From positions 1 to 64,000 of the forward strand of contig NZ_SNXS01000009.1 in NCBI RefSeq assembly GCF_004362525.1: a stretch of DNA of 64,000 bases, written 5' to 3'. Below, one piece after another: positions 42,390 to 50,927 of the stretch. The translations under genes and the position numbers were made by a program. This stretch comes from Roseateles toxinivorans (GTDB taxonomy: Bacteria > Pseudomonadota > Gammaproteobacteria > Burkholderiales > Burkholderiaceae_C). The notes below the pieces were generated by a model. The model saw only the letters and a list, made by a program, of their open reading frames with translations, did not search any database and was not told where the DNA came from. Position 1 is the stretch's first letter; every line of letters begins with the position of its first letter.

Positions 42390-42740
42390 ATGACGATTCA
42401 ACGACATGAAAGCGGCAAACGCCTGAGCCAAGTGCTGGTGCACCAAGGCGTGGCCTTTGTCAGCGGCCAAACGGCTGACGATCTGGGGCAGGACATCACG
42501 GGCCAGACCCAGCAGGTGCTAGCCAGCATCGACCGGCTGCTGGAGCTGGCTGGCAGTAGCAAGTCACGCATTCTCTACGCCAACATCTGGCTGCGCCATG
42601 GCGAGCATTTCGATGCCATGAACAAAGTTTGGGAGGCTTGGATTCCCGCCGGCTGCGCACCGGCCCGCGCCACCGTCGGCTCGCCACTGGTGGGCCCTGA
42701 CACGATGTTGATCGAGATCGCGCTGCAGGCCAGTACCTGA
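42390..42740 (+). CDS. RidA/YjgF-family protein, copy 1
   Basis: A 116-residue RidA-fold protein. LSQVLVHQGVAFVSGQTAD, then QTQQVLASIDRLLELAG and ILYANIWL, are the family pattern. The last third has CAPARATVGSPLVGPDTMLI; the conserved Arg of the enamine/imine deaminase site is in PARAT. It leads an operon with an ABC transporter and amidase. A second RidA is encoded at 50525-50875. RidA proteins hydrolyse reactive enamines; RutC-type relatives act in nitrogen compound breakdown. GGAGA precedes the ATG. Confidence 0.9.
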   Translation: MTIQRHESGKRLSQVLVHQGVAFVSGQTADDLGQDITGQTQQVLASIDRLLELAGSSKSRILYANIWLRHGEHFDAMNKVWEAWIPAGCAPARATVGSPLVGPDTMLIEIALQAST

Positions 42741-42799
42741 CGCGCCAAACCCTGCCGCCGCCTGGCTGTGGCCCCGTCCGTCCCCCAAGGAGAACTTCA

Positions 42800-43855
42800 A
42801 TGAGATTTCCGACCCCGCTTCGCAAGCTGTTTGTCCTGCTTGCCCTCGTTGCGGCGAGCGTGTCCACGGCCCAAGCCAAGGACAAGGTCACGTTTGCCAT
42901 CACAACGTATGGATGGTCTTACGTGCCGGTGCTTACGGCGGCCCAACTCGGCTTTTACGAGCAGGAAGGGCTGGACGTGGAAATCATCAACACCGGCGGC
43001 GGCGCCAAGGCACAGGCGGCACTGGCCGGCGGCAGCGTTGACTTGTATGGCTCGGACGCCGGCTTTGCCATCAAGGCACGTTCGAAGGGCAGCGAAGTCA
43101 CGCTGGTGGGCGCCAGCATGACCGAATACGCCACCAACATCGTGGTGAGCGGCGCCTGGGCCAAAAAGAACGGCATCACCACGGCCAGCAGCTATCAAGA
43201 CAAGCTGCGGGCCATGAAAGGTATCACTATCGGCGTGCTGTCGCGGGGCAGCGGCCATGAACAGTTGGTGCGCTTCCTGGCCAAGGAAGCCAAGCTGGAT
43301 GCCGACCGCGATCTGACGATCACCGCCATGGGCACCGCTGCTGCCACGATCGCTGCTTTTGAGCAAGGGCGCATCACCGCCTTTGTTCACTCCGCGCCGA
43401 TTGGCGAGCGCGCCGTCAAGGACTTCGGCGGCGTAATGATGTTCAACATGAGCAAGGGCGACGTGGTGCCCTTGCAAGGCTTTCTGTACACCGCCTACGT
43501 GGCGCGCGAATCGTGGATCAAGTCGCATGAAGACGTGCTGGTGCGCTTCCTGCGGTCGCAGCAGCGCGCGCTTAACGCGCTGCACGATCCCGTTCAGACG
43601 AAGAAGGCGCGTGATGCGTTGCATGCCGCCTACTTTTCCACGCTTGAGCCGGCCTTCTGGAACTTCGTGTGGGACAGCAATATTTCCGCCTTCCCCAAGA
43701 CCGTGGAAGTGACGGCCAAGCAGATGAAGCAAGCGGTGGCGCTGATCGAGGAATTCCAGACCGAGCGCATTCCCGCGTCAGCGGTTGACGCCAGCTGGAC
43801 CAATACCTACGCACAGCGCGCTGCCCAGCAGCTGGCCGCGCCTGGCGGCAAGTAG
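42800..43855 (+). CDS. ABC transporter substrate-binding protein, NitT/TauT type
   Basis: A 351-residue periplasmic protein with a signal peptide (LRKLFVLLALVAASVSTAQA). Family patterns are GWSYVPVLTAAQLGFYEQEG, LDVEIINTGGG, QAALAGGSVDLYG and ITIGVLSRGSGHEQLVRF. AAGGAG lies before the ATG. It is followed by the ATPase and permease genes, so this is a complete importer. The closest recognised relatives carry sulfonates, nitrate or pyrimidine precursors; the actual substrate cannot be read. Confidence 0.93.
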   Translation: MRFPTPLRKLFVLLALVAASVSTAQAKDKVTFAITTYGWSYVPVLTAAQLGFYEQEGLDVEIINTGGGAKAQAALAGGSVDLYGSDAGFAIKARSKGSEVTLVGASMTEYATNIVVSGAWAKKNGITTASSYQDKLRAMKGITIGVLSRGSGHEQLVRFLAKEAKLDADRDLTITAMGTAAATIAAFEQGRITAFVHSAPIGERAVKDFGGVMMFNMSKGDVVPLQGFLYTAYVARESWIKSHEDVLVRFLRSQQRALNALHDPVQTKKARDALHAAYFSTLEPAFWNFVWDSNISAFPKTVEVTAKQMKQAVALIEEFQTERIPASAVDASWTNTYAQRAAQQLAAPGGK

Positions 43856-43879
43856 GCCTGACCATCAGGACCATTCGCC

Positions 43880-44656
43880 GTGAAACCATTGATCGAGTTC
43901 GACCAGGTCGTCAAGACCTTCACCACCTCGGCCGGCCCCGTCAAGGCCGTCGAAGGGGTGGATCTGCAGGTGATGCGCGGCCAGTTCGTCACGCTGGTGG
44001 GGCCTTCGGGCTGCGGAAAGTCCACGCTGCTGAACATGACGGCCGGCCTCTTCCATCCCAGCAGCGGACAGGTGCGTTACGACGGCGCGCCCGTGCCTCA
44101 GTTCAACCGCCGCACCGGCTACATGACGCAGAACGACCACCTGCTTCCGTGGCGCGACGTGGCGGGCAACATCGCGGTGCCGCTTGAAATCGTCGGCTTG
44201 CCGCGTGAACAGATCCGCGAGCGCGTGGCCAGGCTCATGGAGATGGTCGGGCTCACCGGCTTCGAAACGTCGTATCCGGTGCAGTTGTCCGGCGGCATGC
44301 GCAAGCGGGCCGCGCTGGCGCGTCTCTTGGCTTACGACCCAGAAACCTTGCTGCTGGACGAGCCCTTTGCGGCGCTGGATGCGCAGCTGCGCCTGCGCAT
44401 GCAGATCGAGCTTCTGCAGATTGCCCGCCGCCTGGACAAGACGGTGCTCTTCGTGACGCACGACCTGGATGAAGCCGTGGCCCTGGCAGACCGCATCGTC
44501 GTTTTCAGTGGCCGGCCAGGGCGCATCGTGCGCGTTGTCGAGTCCGTGCTGCCGCGTGACCGCGACCTGATGGGCCTGCGGCGCAGCGTGGAATACAACG
44601 CACAGACCGCGGAGCTGTGGGAACTCTTGGCTCCGGCCGTCGAGGAGGTTCGGTGA
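43880..44656 (+). CDS. ABC transporter ATPase, TauB/SsuB type
   Basis: A 258-residue nucleotide-binding subunit. Walker A is GPSGCGKST. The Q-loop is YMTQNDHLLPWR, the signature LSGGMRKRAALAR, Walker B LLLDEPFAALD and the switch His is in FVTHDLDEAV. The GTG at 43880 begins the canonical first strand. It overlaps the permease gene by TGATG, so the two are coupled. Confidence 0.95.
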   Translation: MKPLIEFDQVVKTFTTSAGPVKAVEGVDLQVMRGQFVTLVGPSGCGKSTLLNMTAGLFHPSSGQVRYDGAPVPQFNRRTGYMTQNDHLLPWRDVAGNIAVPLEIVGLPREQIRERVARLMEMVGLTGFETSYPVQLSGGMRKRAALARLLAYDPETLLLDEPFAALDAQLRLRMQIELLQIARRLDKTVLFVTHDLDEAVALADRIVVFSGRPGRIVRVVESVLPRDRDLMGLRRSVEYNAQTAELWELLAPAVEEVR

Positions 44657-45510
44657 TGAACAACAGCAGCAGCAGCCCGCGACGCATGGCTCACCCGCAA
44701 CCGGCTTCCGCGGCATCGTCCCGCAGCACCGGTTCTGGCGCGGCCGGAATCATCGTGGCCCGCCTGGCCTTGTTGCTTATCATCCTGCTGGCCTGGGAGC
44801 TGGCTTCAGGCCGGCTGGTGGCCACCTTTTATGCCAGCAAGCCTTCTCAAATTGCCGCCGTGCTGTGGATGTGGTTGCGCGATGGCAGCCTCTTTTTCCA
44901 CATGAGCATCACAGCGCTGGAGGCCTTTCTTGGTTTCGTCATCGGTGGCGTGCTGGGCATGGCGGTGGGCATTGCGATGGGCCGGTCGCCACGGCTGGCG
45001 CAATTGCTCGACCCCTTCATCATGACCTTCTACAGCCTGCCCAAAGTGGCGCTGGCGCCGCTGTTCATCCTGTGGCTGGGCATTGGGCTGGAGATGAAGG
45101 TGGCGCTGACGGCCGCCATCGTATTCTTCCTGGTGTTTTTGAACACTTACACCGGCGTGCGCAACGTCAGCCGCGAGCTGGAATCCATCCTGCGCCTGAT
45201 GGGGGCGAACGAACGCGACGTGTTGACCAAGGTGGTGCTGCCGTCGGCCGTCACCTGGGTGTTTGCGGGGCTGCGTATCTCGGTGCCATATGCCTTGATC
45301 GGCGCCATCGTCGGCGAGCTGATGGCATCCAACAAAGGGCTGGGTTCGCTGCTGGTGCTGGCACAAGGGCAACTGGACACGGCGGGTGTCTTTGCCGCGC
45401 TGGCCGCAATCATGTGCCTGGCCATCGTGATGAACCTGCTGGTGAAGGCGGCCGAAACGCGCATGACGCCCTGGAAGTCCGCCGAAGGACAGCGCGAGCT
45501 GTCGATCTAG
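44656..45510 (+). CDS. ABC transporter permease, TauC/SsuC type
   Basis: A 284-residue inner-membrane permease. A polar N-terminal tail rich in Ser is followed by six membrane helices. The cytoplasmic EAA loop reads NVSRELESILRLMGANERDV, followed by LTKVVLPSAVTWVFAGLRIS. GAGGAGG precedes the ATG. It completes the importer with the two genes upstream. Confidence 0.95.
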   Translation: MNNSSSSPRRMAHPQPASAASSRSTGSGAAGIIVARLALLLIILLAWELASGRLVATFYASKPSQIAAVLWMWLRDGSLFFHMSITALEAFLGFVIGGVLGMAVGIAMGRSPRLAQLLDPFIMTFYSLPKVALAPLFILWLGIGLEMKVALTAAIVFFLVFLNTYTGVRNVSRELESILRLMGANERDVLTKVVLPSAVTWVFAGLRISVPYALIGAIVGELMASNKGLGSLLVLAQGQLDTAGVFAALAAIMCLAIVMNLLVKAAETRMTPWKSAEGQRELSI

Positions 45511-45541
45511 CCGCTGGCCGCAGGACTCGGAGTTCGATCAT

Positions 45542-46996
45542 ATGGACCGGCTGATTGAAGAGTCGCTGCGCCTGGGTTCGATTGCTCAGTGGCAGGCTCT
45601 GCTGGTGCAGCGGCGCATTTCGGTTGTGGAGGCCCTGCAGTGGACGCTGGCACGCATCGCAGCGCTGAGCCAGATCCCGAGCGGGCTGAATGCCCTGGGT
45701 GCGGTGTGCGAACACACCCTGGCACAGGCACAGCGGGCCGATGCGCGCCTGCGTCATGGGCAGCCTCTGGGGCCCCTGTTTGGCGTGCCGGTCCTGCTGA
45801 AAGACAACATCCTCACCACCGACGGATTGCCCGCCAGTGCCGGAGCCGCCGCGTTGGCGGGCTTCATTCCCCAGCGCGAAGCCCGCATTGCCGCGCGGCT
45901 GCGCCAGGCCGGTGCTCTCATCATCGGCAAAGCTCACATGACGGAATTTGCCGACTATGTGTCGGACACGATGCCCGCGGGTTTCAGCGGTGCTGCGGGC
46001 ATGGTGCTCAACCCGTTCACGAGGGTCCCCTATGCCCGGGGGCAGGGCTCGAGCGTGGGCTGTGCAGCGGCGGTGTCGGCCGGCATCGTGCCGCTGGCCA
46101 TCGGCACCGAAACACAGAATTCGATACAGACGCCAGCCCACCATTCGTCGGTCGTCGGCTTCAAGCCCAGTGTGGGCATGGTCAGCCGAGCCGGCATCGT
46201 GCCCTTGGTCCCGAGCCAGGACTCGCCGGGACCCATCGCGCGCAACGTACCGGACGCCGCGCTGGCATTGCGGTGCCTGGGCGGCGTGGACCCCGGCGAC
46301 GCGGCCACCCTGCCGGTTGCTCATGTGCCCCCGGTGCCGCAAGGGGCCGCCCAACTTAAGAACGTGCGTGTTGGCGTGCCTCGGCGTGCCATGGCCGATC
46401 GCGCCGATTTCAGCCTCGGCATGCAGGCCTTCGAAACCTTCCTGGCGCGTTTGTCAGCCGCCGGCGCCGTGATCGTCGATCCCTGTGACCTACCTACGGC
46501 ACCGGCTGTTCTGGACCTGCGCTCGTCCGTGTTTGCCACCGAGTTCAAGCAATCCCTCAACGAGTTTCTTCGAACGCACGGCAGTCCTCAGGGCATCGGT
46601 TCGCTGGCTGATCTGATCGTGTGGAACCAGGCACATCCGGAGTGCGTGCCGTTCGGGCAATCTTTGCTGCTGAATGCCCAGGCCACGCGGGGCACGGTGG
46701 ACCCCGCTTACCGGGCTGACCGGGAGCGCGACCTCCGGCTGTGTCGGGATGAAGGCATTGACTTCACGCGGGCGCATCACCGCGTTGACGTGCTGGTGGC
46801 GCCGATGGGCGCCGCGGCCAAGTTCACCGGCAAGGCTGGCGCGCCTGCCGTGGCCTTGCCGGCCGGGCTGGGCGGCGACGGCCTGCCGTTTGGCGTCACC
46901 GTCTTTTCGTCGACGGGGTGCGACGCCGAACTGCTGCGCATCGCCGCTGCCATGCAAATCGCCGCGGGGCAGCGGGTGCTGCCCATTGACCATTGA
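45542..46996 (+). CDS. Amidase signature family hydrolase
   Basis: A 484-residue amidase. The catalytic Lys is in VPVLLKDNI; the Gly/Ser-rich core reads GQGSSVGCAAAVSAGIVPLA and then GTETQNSIQTPA. The Ser-cisSer-Lys triad is kept, but the usual GGSSGGS and GGSIR are altered to GSSVGC and QNSIQ, so the substrate pocket may differ from common amidases. It follows the importer by 31 bases and probably hydrolyses the imported amide or a product of it. It may release ammonia as a nitrogen source. Confidence 0.9.
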   Translation: MDRLIEESLRLGSIAQWQALLVQRRISVVEALQWTLARIAALSQIPSGLNALGAVCEHTLAQAQRADARLRHGQPLGPLFGVPVLLKDNILTTDGLPASAGAAALAGFIPQREARIAARLRQAGALIIGKAHMTEFADYVSDTMPAGFSGAAGMVLNPFTRVPYARGQGSSVGCAAAVSAGIVPLAIGTETQNSIQTPAHHSSVVGFKPSVGMVSRAGIVPLVPSQDSPGPIARNVPDAALALRCLGGVDPGDAATLPVAHVPPVPQGAAQLKNVRVGVPRRAMADRADFSLGMQAFETFLARLSAAGAVIVDPCDLPTAPAVLDLRSSVFATEFKQSLNEFLRTHGSPQGIGSLADLIVWNQAHPECVPFGQSLLLNAQATRGTVDPAYRADRERDLRLCRDEGIDFTRAHHRVDVLVAPMGAAAKFTGKAGAPAVALPAGLGGDGLPFGVTVFSSTGCDAELLRIAAAMQIAAGQRVLPIDH

Positions 46997-47016
46997 CATT
47001 GCTCACAGGAGATCCC

Positions 47017-47316
47017 ATGCCGATTGGCGTCTATATCGAATACGAAGCGCAGCCGGGCAAGTTTGACGAACTGCTGCAGTGCCTGCGCGTGGAGTCAGAG
47101 ACTTGCCTGCGCGAGGACCATGGGTGCTTGCGAATGGAGTTGTCCATTCCGCAGCCGCCGGACGGTTGGGTGGTGCTGAGCGAACTCTGGCAAGACCAGC
47201 AGGCGATCACTGCACACCAGGACAAGCCCGGCCACTCGCATGACTGGCAAATCCCCTTGGTCGCCCGCAAGCGCGTCAGGGTCTGCACGGTCATTGAGCG
47301 CGGCACGCCAGGCTGA
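47017..47316 (+). CDS. ABM-domain monooxygenase-like protein
   Basis: A 99-residue ferredoxin-like alpha-beta protein. GVYIEYEAQPGKFDELLQCL, CLREDHGCLRMELS and WVVLSELWQDQQAITAHQ are the antibiotic biosynthesis monooxygenase (ABM) pattern. AGGAGA precedes the ATG at 47017. Such small dimeric proteins act as cofactor-free oxygenases or isomerases in breakdown of aromatic compounds. It lies 20 bases after the amidase. Confidence 0.87.
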   Translation: MPIGVYIEYEAQPGKFDELLQCLRVESETCLREDHGCLRMELSIPQPPDGWVVLSELWQDQQAITAHQDKPGHSHDWQIPLVARKRVRVCTVIERGTPG

Positions 47317-47360
47317 TCTGTCTCCCCGTCCATTCCCTTGCTCTCTTTCATGAGGGCTTC

Positions 47361-47712
47361 ATGACCCCTCCGATCACCCACATCCGTGAAACCCGCCCTG
47401 ATTCCAAGCTCGACGCCACCGTTTGGAAACGAATCGAAGGCACGGATCCGCGCACAGTGAACATCGTCAACTGCCAGTCTCCCGGTGGCCGAAAGATCAT
47501 GGGCACCTGGATCTGCAAGCCCGGCAAATGGGAGATGGACTACGACCGCTGGGAGTACTGCCACGTCCAGGAGGGCTACAGCATCATTCCGCCGGAAGGC
47601 AAGGAGCCGGTGCACGTGCGTGCCGGGCGACATCTTCACCCTCGAGCCGGGTACCAAAGGCACCTGGGAAGTGGTGGAAACCGTGCGCAAGTATTTTGTC
47701 TTTGTCTCCTGA
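47361..47712 (+). pseudogene. Cupin protein with single-base frameshift
   Basis: A cupin of about 116 residues that can be read only by changing frame. The first frame gives IVNCQSPGGRKIMGTWICKP, WEYCHVQEGYSII and PPEGKEPVHVRAG. One base later the second frame gives DIFTLEPGTKGTWEVVETVR, then KYFVFVS-stop. The shift lies in GCCGGGCGAC (GGG at 47624-47626); removing one G restores the usual cupin motif (VHVRAGDIFTLEPG). It is either a real recent mutation or a sequencing error. The unshifted frame ends at 47780 in unrelated residues. Confidence 0.8.
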
Positions 47713-47758
47713 AACGACGAAGTAGGAGTCACAACAGAAACGCAGTCGAAAACTGCCT

Positions 47759-47792
47759 GCGCCTGGATGTTCGCAAGTGAACATCCAGGCGC
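47759..47792. terminator. Strong hairpin between convergent operons
   Basis: GCGCCTGGATGTTC and its exact complement GAACATCCAGGCGC enclose a six-base loop, giving a 14-pair stem between the cupin and porin stops. A T-run is present only on the minus side (AGTTTTC after the stem). It probably ends transcription from both directions. Confidence 0.8.
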
Positions 47793-47802
47793 GGTGCTGG
47801 TT

Positions 47803-48855
47803 TCAGAAGTTGTGCCGAATCCCCAGCTCAAAGGCAGAAGACGGGCTGGTTGTGGGGCCCGCAGGCACGCCCAGCACCGTATAGCTCGCTTTTCCGCTGT
47901 TGACCATGCGCGCCGCGGTGCCGTACAGCGCGGTGCGTTTGGACAGGTTGTAGACATAGCCCAGCGCATAGGCATTGGCACCATCGGCGTCAATGCTTGC
48001 GCCTGCGGCGTTCTTGCCTTGCTGTTTCACTTTGCTGTACGAAGCCTTGAACTGCGAATTGCCCAATGAGTAAATAGCGCCGATCAAGAAGTTCTTGTGC
48101 TGGGACGTCAGGTACTCGGATCGCGTGACGCTGGCAGACAGTTTCAGTGCGCCAAAATTGTAGAAACCTGCTGCGCCTACTTGTTTGAAATTCGCGCCCG
48201 TGGCAGCGATCTTGGTAGTTTCGGCGTACACGGAAAAATCAAGTGCACCAGCGGCATAACCGGCGCGGCCGCCCAGATTTTTGTAGGCCCCGTCGGCGCC
48301 GGTGCTGCCTTCTGACGGCGCGATCATCACATGGCTATAGAAGCCGTTCAATCCGCCCGGTGTGAGGTACTGTAAACTGTTATTTGAGCGTGTTACTGTG
48401 GTGGGATTGGTGCCGAATGCGCGAGCGATTGCGGTTGTTGATCGGGCGTTGAAGCCGTTGGCCAGCGCGCCAACGCCCAGGTAGCCGAAGGGGTCGCTGG
48501 CGCCGAAGGCGCGGTAGGCGGGCGTGTAGTCGCGCCCAAAGCGCAGCTCCCCGAAAGGGCCCGCCAGACTGGCCAGCGCGCGACGCTCCCAGAACACGGC
48601 ACCGCCGTTGTCGCCCAGCACGGTGGATTCCAGCCAGAAGCCGGCAATCAAGCCGCCGCCCAGGTTTTCTTCGCCCCGCACGCCAAAGCGAGAGGTCGCA
48701 TTGCCGCCGCTGGCCACTGTGGCCAGCGAACCCGAGGCGTTGCGGGCATAGCGGGCCGATACGTCCATGACGCCGAATACCGTCACCGATGACTGGGCCG
48801 GTGCTGCGGCACTGATGACCAACAGGGTGCCGCAGGTGAACCATTGCTTCTTCAT
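47803..48855 (-). CDS. Outer membrane porin, Burkholderiales type
   Basis: A 350-residue general porin. After a signal peptide (MKKQWFTCGTLLVISAAAPA) it opens with QSSVTVFGVMDVSARY and continues as 16-strand-like beta repeats. The constriction loop shows ELRFGRDYTPAYRAF. The C-terminus is FELGIRHNF with the terminal Phe needed for outer-membrane insertion. It probably brings the substrate of the catabolic island across the outer membrane. The 5' neighbour on the minus strand is a TauD-like gene 96 bases away. Confidence 0.93.
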   Translation of the reverse strand: MKKQWFTCGTLLVISAAAPAQSSVTVFGVMDVSARYARNASGSLATVASGGNATSRFGVRGEENLGGGLIAGFWLESTVLGDNGGAVFWERRALASLAGPFGELRFGRDYTPAYRAFGASDPFGYLGVGALANGFNARSTTAIARAFGTNPTTVTRSNNSLQYLTPGGLNGFYSHVMIAPSEGSTGADGAYKNLGGRAGYAAGALDFSVYAETTKIAATGANFKQVGAAGFYNFGALKLSASVTRSEYLTSQHKNFLIGAIYSLGNSQFKASYSKVKQQGKNAAGASIDADGANAYALGYVYNLSKRTALYGTAARMVNSGKASYTVLGVPAGPTTSPSSAFELGIRHNF

Positions 48856-48951
48856 TGAAATGTCTCCGTCGATGTGAGTGGGGATGGGTCGGAAAGCGCG
48901 CAGCCCACGCAGGCTGCGCGAGGAAAAACCTAGGGAAGTTCAGCGGGGCGC

Positions 48952-49719
48952 TCAGGCGCCGGGAGCGATGTCTCGGACCTGCACTTCGTGAATCACGCGA
49001 CGGCCTGGCACGTTGAATCCGCGGCTGCGGTGCATCAAGGGCAGGTTGCGCCAGGCGATCAGGTCGCCGGCTTGCCAGGCATGGCGGTAAACGTGCTGCG
49101 GCAGCGTGGCCGCGGTCATCAGCGCTTCCAGCAAGGCCTTGCTGGAAGCGGTGGTCATGCCGATCACCTGCGCCGCATGAAAGCCCAGCACCACGTGGGG
49201 ATCGGCGGCATCCCACACCAGCTGCAGCATGCCTTTGCGGGAGGGGTCATCGGCCCGGGCCGTGGTGTGCCGCACGGAAGTGAAGTCGTGTTCGACGTTC
49301 AGTCCGCGCAGCCGTTCTTGAACGGCCGGCTCCAGCGCACGCCAGCTGCGCCGGTTCGACACCAGCTCGAATTCACCGTCCTGGCTGGGGAACTCCCTGA
49401 CGGACATCAAGGTGAGGTCGCAGGGCTTGCCGTCCACCAGATTGCCCACGTGGTGCCAACGCGACTGGCCAATGGAGCCGGTGGGGCCTTCGACGACAAA
49501 ACGTTTGACCTCGCTGCAGCCTGAACCCAGCTGCCGGCCGATGTCGGTCAGTTGGGCGTCGTCAATCGCCGCGGCGCGAATCACGACGAGGTCATGGCTG
49601 GCCATCAGGCGGCGCAAGGCTAGCGCCAGGTCTGCCGCGTCGTGCCAATCCATGCGTATTTCTGCGCTGTACGGAATGGAGGCGCAAAGTTCGTTGCTGC
49701 GGTTGGGGAGTGCGCTCAC
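48952..49719 (-). CDS. TauD/TfdA-like protein lacking the HxD carboxylate, copy 1
   Basis: A 255-residue protein of the Fe(II)/2-oxoglutarate dioxygenase fold. The second metal His and surroundings are recognisable (WQAGDLIAWRNLPLMHRSRG) and the Arg that binds 2-oxoglutarate is in GRRVIHEVQV. The first motif, normally WHxD, is RWHHVGN, so the carboxylate ligand is replaced by Val. The GTG at 49719 overlaps the stop of the upstream paralogue (GTGA). Loss of the carboxylate means either a halogenase-like site, another metal ligand, or a non-catalytic partner of copy 2. Confidence 0.82.
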   Translation of the reverse strand: MSALPNRSNELCASIPYSAEIRMDWHDAADLALALRRLMASHDLVVIRAAAIDDAQLTDIGRQLGSGCSEVKRFVVEGPTGSIGQSRWHHVGNLVDGKPCDLTLMSVREFPSQDGEFELVSNRRSWRALEPAVQERLRGLNVEHDFTSVRHTTARADDPSRKGMLQLVWDAADPHVVLGFHAAQVIGMTTASSKALLEALMTAATLPQHVYRHAWQAGDLIAWRNLPLMHRSRGFNVPGRRVIHEVQVRDIAPGA

Positions 49720-50489
49720 AGGTCGGCCTCGCGGATGATGACTTCGTGGATCACGCGCAGTTCCTCGGCGTGCCAGGGATGGCCACGGTGTGCCACGGTT
49801 TTCATGTCCCACAGGATCAGATCATGGGCACGCGCGGAGTGCAGGTGGTACAACGTCGGGTCGGCGGTGGAAAGCTCGCGCATGCGTCCCAGCGCAGTGT
49901 TGCTTGTTGCCGTCTCCGGGTTGCTGCCGTCTTCCGCTTCCACCGCATGGGCGCCCATGTACAGCGCCTCGTGCACCTGCCCCTCCAAGCGCCGCTCCAC
50001 CACCATGGGATGCCATGGCGGTTCGGCAATGGGCGGTATGCCTGCGTGCGCAACCGATGTGAAGTCATGGCGCATCTGCTGGTTTCTGGCCCAGGAACGG
50101 TCTGTATCGGATAGGCCGTCGAACCAGGCCTGCGCATCGAAGAATTCGATGGAGCCTCCCGTGGCTGGCACAGCGGGCGTGTAGTACAAGATCCAGTCAT
50201 CCAAGGCCCCGGCGCAGTTGCTGTGGTGGTGCCAGCGGGTGGCGTCTCGTGTGCTTGATGGCCCTATCGTGCTGTACTTGATGACACGCTCTTCAATGCG
50301 GCCGAACTGCCGGCCCAGCGCCAGCAGCGCCGCGTCGGTGAAGCGCTGGTCGCGCAGCACCACGAAGCCATGGTGCAGCACGGCCGCGCGCAGTTGCTGC
50401 AGCACGGCTGCATCGCTGCGTTCGGCGCTGAGGCGGCCCAGCGCGAGTTCGGTGCCGAATGCCCGCAGATGCGAGAACGTGTGGGTCAT
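49716..50489 (-). CDS. TauD/TfdA-like protein lacking the HxD carboxylate, copy 2
   Basis: A 257-residue paralogue. RWHHHSNCAG stands where WHTDxS is normal, so His replaces Asp; WHHxxN is common to both copies. The 2-oxoglutarate-domain features YYTPAVPATGGSIEFFDA and ILWDMKTVAHRGHP (distal His) and the ELRVIHEV Arg are retained. AGGAG precedes the ATG. The overlap with copy 1 suggests a heteromeric complex. The substrate is unknown. Confidence 0.82.
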   Translation of the reverse strand: MTHTFSHLRAFGTELALGRLSAERSDAAVLQQLRAAVLHHGFVVLRDQRFTDAALLALGRQFGRIEERVIKYSTIGPSSTRDATRWHHHSNCAGALDDWILYYTPAVPATGGSIEFFDAQAWFDGLSDTDRSWARNQQMRHDFTSVAHAGIPPIAEPPWHPMVVERRLEGQVHEALYMGAHAVEAEDGSNPETATSNTALGRMRELSTADPTLYHLHSARAHDLILWDMKTVAHRGHPWHAEELRVIHEVIIREADL

Positions 50490-50524
50490 GCAGGTCTCCT
50501 GCGTGAGGGCACTTTTGAGGCCGC

Positions 50525-50875
50525 TTATTGTTTGGCCGCGACCAGCATGATTTCCACCAGCATGCGGGGATTCGCCAGCTTGGCTTCCACGGTGGCGCGT
50601 GCCGGCAGGTTGGCGGGGTCGGCCCAGGCCAGCCAGGCCTCATTCATCTCGTCGCGCGTGCGGATGTCGGCCAACCAGATGTTCACCGACAAGATGCCCG
50701 ATTTGCCGGAGCCTGCCGCAGCCAGCAGGCGGTCGATTGTTGCCAGAATCTGTCGCGTCTGGCCTTTGACGTCCTGGCTCAGGTCGTCGGCCACTTGGCC
50801 GGCCAAATAAACCAAGCCGGCATGTTCGACGGCGCTGCTCAGGATGGCGTTAGAGGGGTGGCGTTTGATGGTCAT
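50525..50875 (-). CDS. RidA/YjgF-family protein, copy 2
   Basis: A 116-residue RidA-fold protein related to copy 1 at 42390. Matching stretches are AGLVYLAGQVADDLSQDVKG, QTRQILATIDRLL and NIWLADI; the pair shares TADDL/VADDL and the final PARAT-type Arg (LPARATVEAKLANP). It lies between the Bug gene and the TauD-like pair on the minus strand. The two RidA copies in opposite arms of one regulon may serve sequential enamine or imine intermediates. Confidence 0.9.
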   Translation of the reverse strand: MTIKRHPSNAILSSAVEHAGLVYLAGQVADDLSQDVKGQTRQILATIDRLLAAAGSGKSGILSVNIWLADIRTRDEMNEAWLAWADPANLPARATVEAKLANPRMLVEIMLVAAKQ

Positions 50876-50927
50876 GACAGTGCTTTCTTTCTGTGGAATG
50901 GGCGGGTGAAGGAACCCTGCCCGTGAC

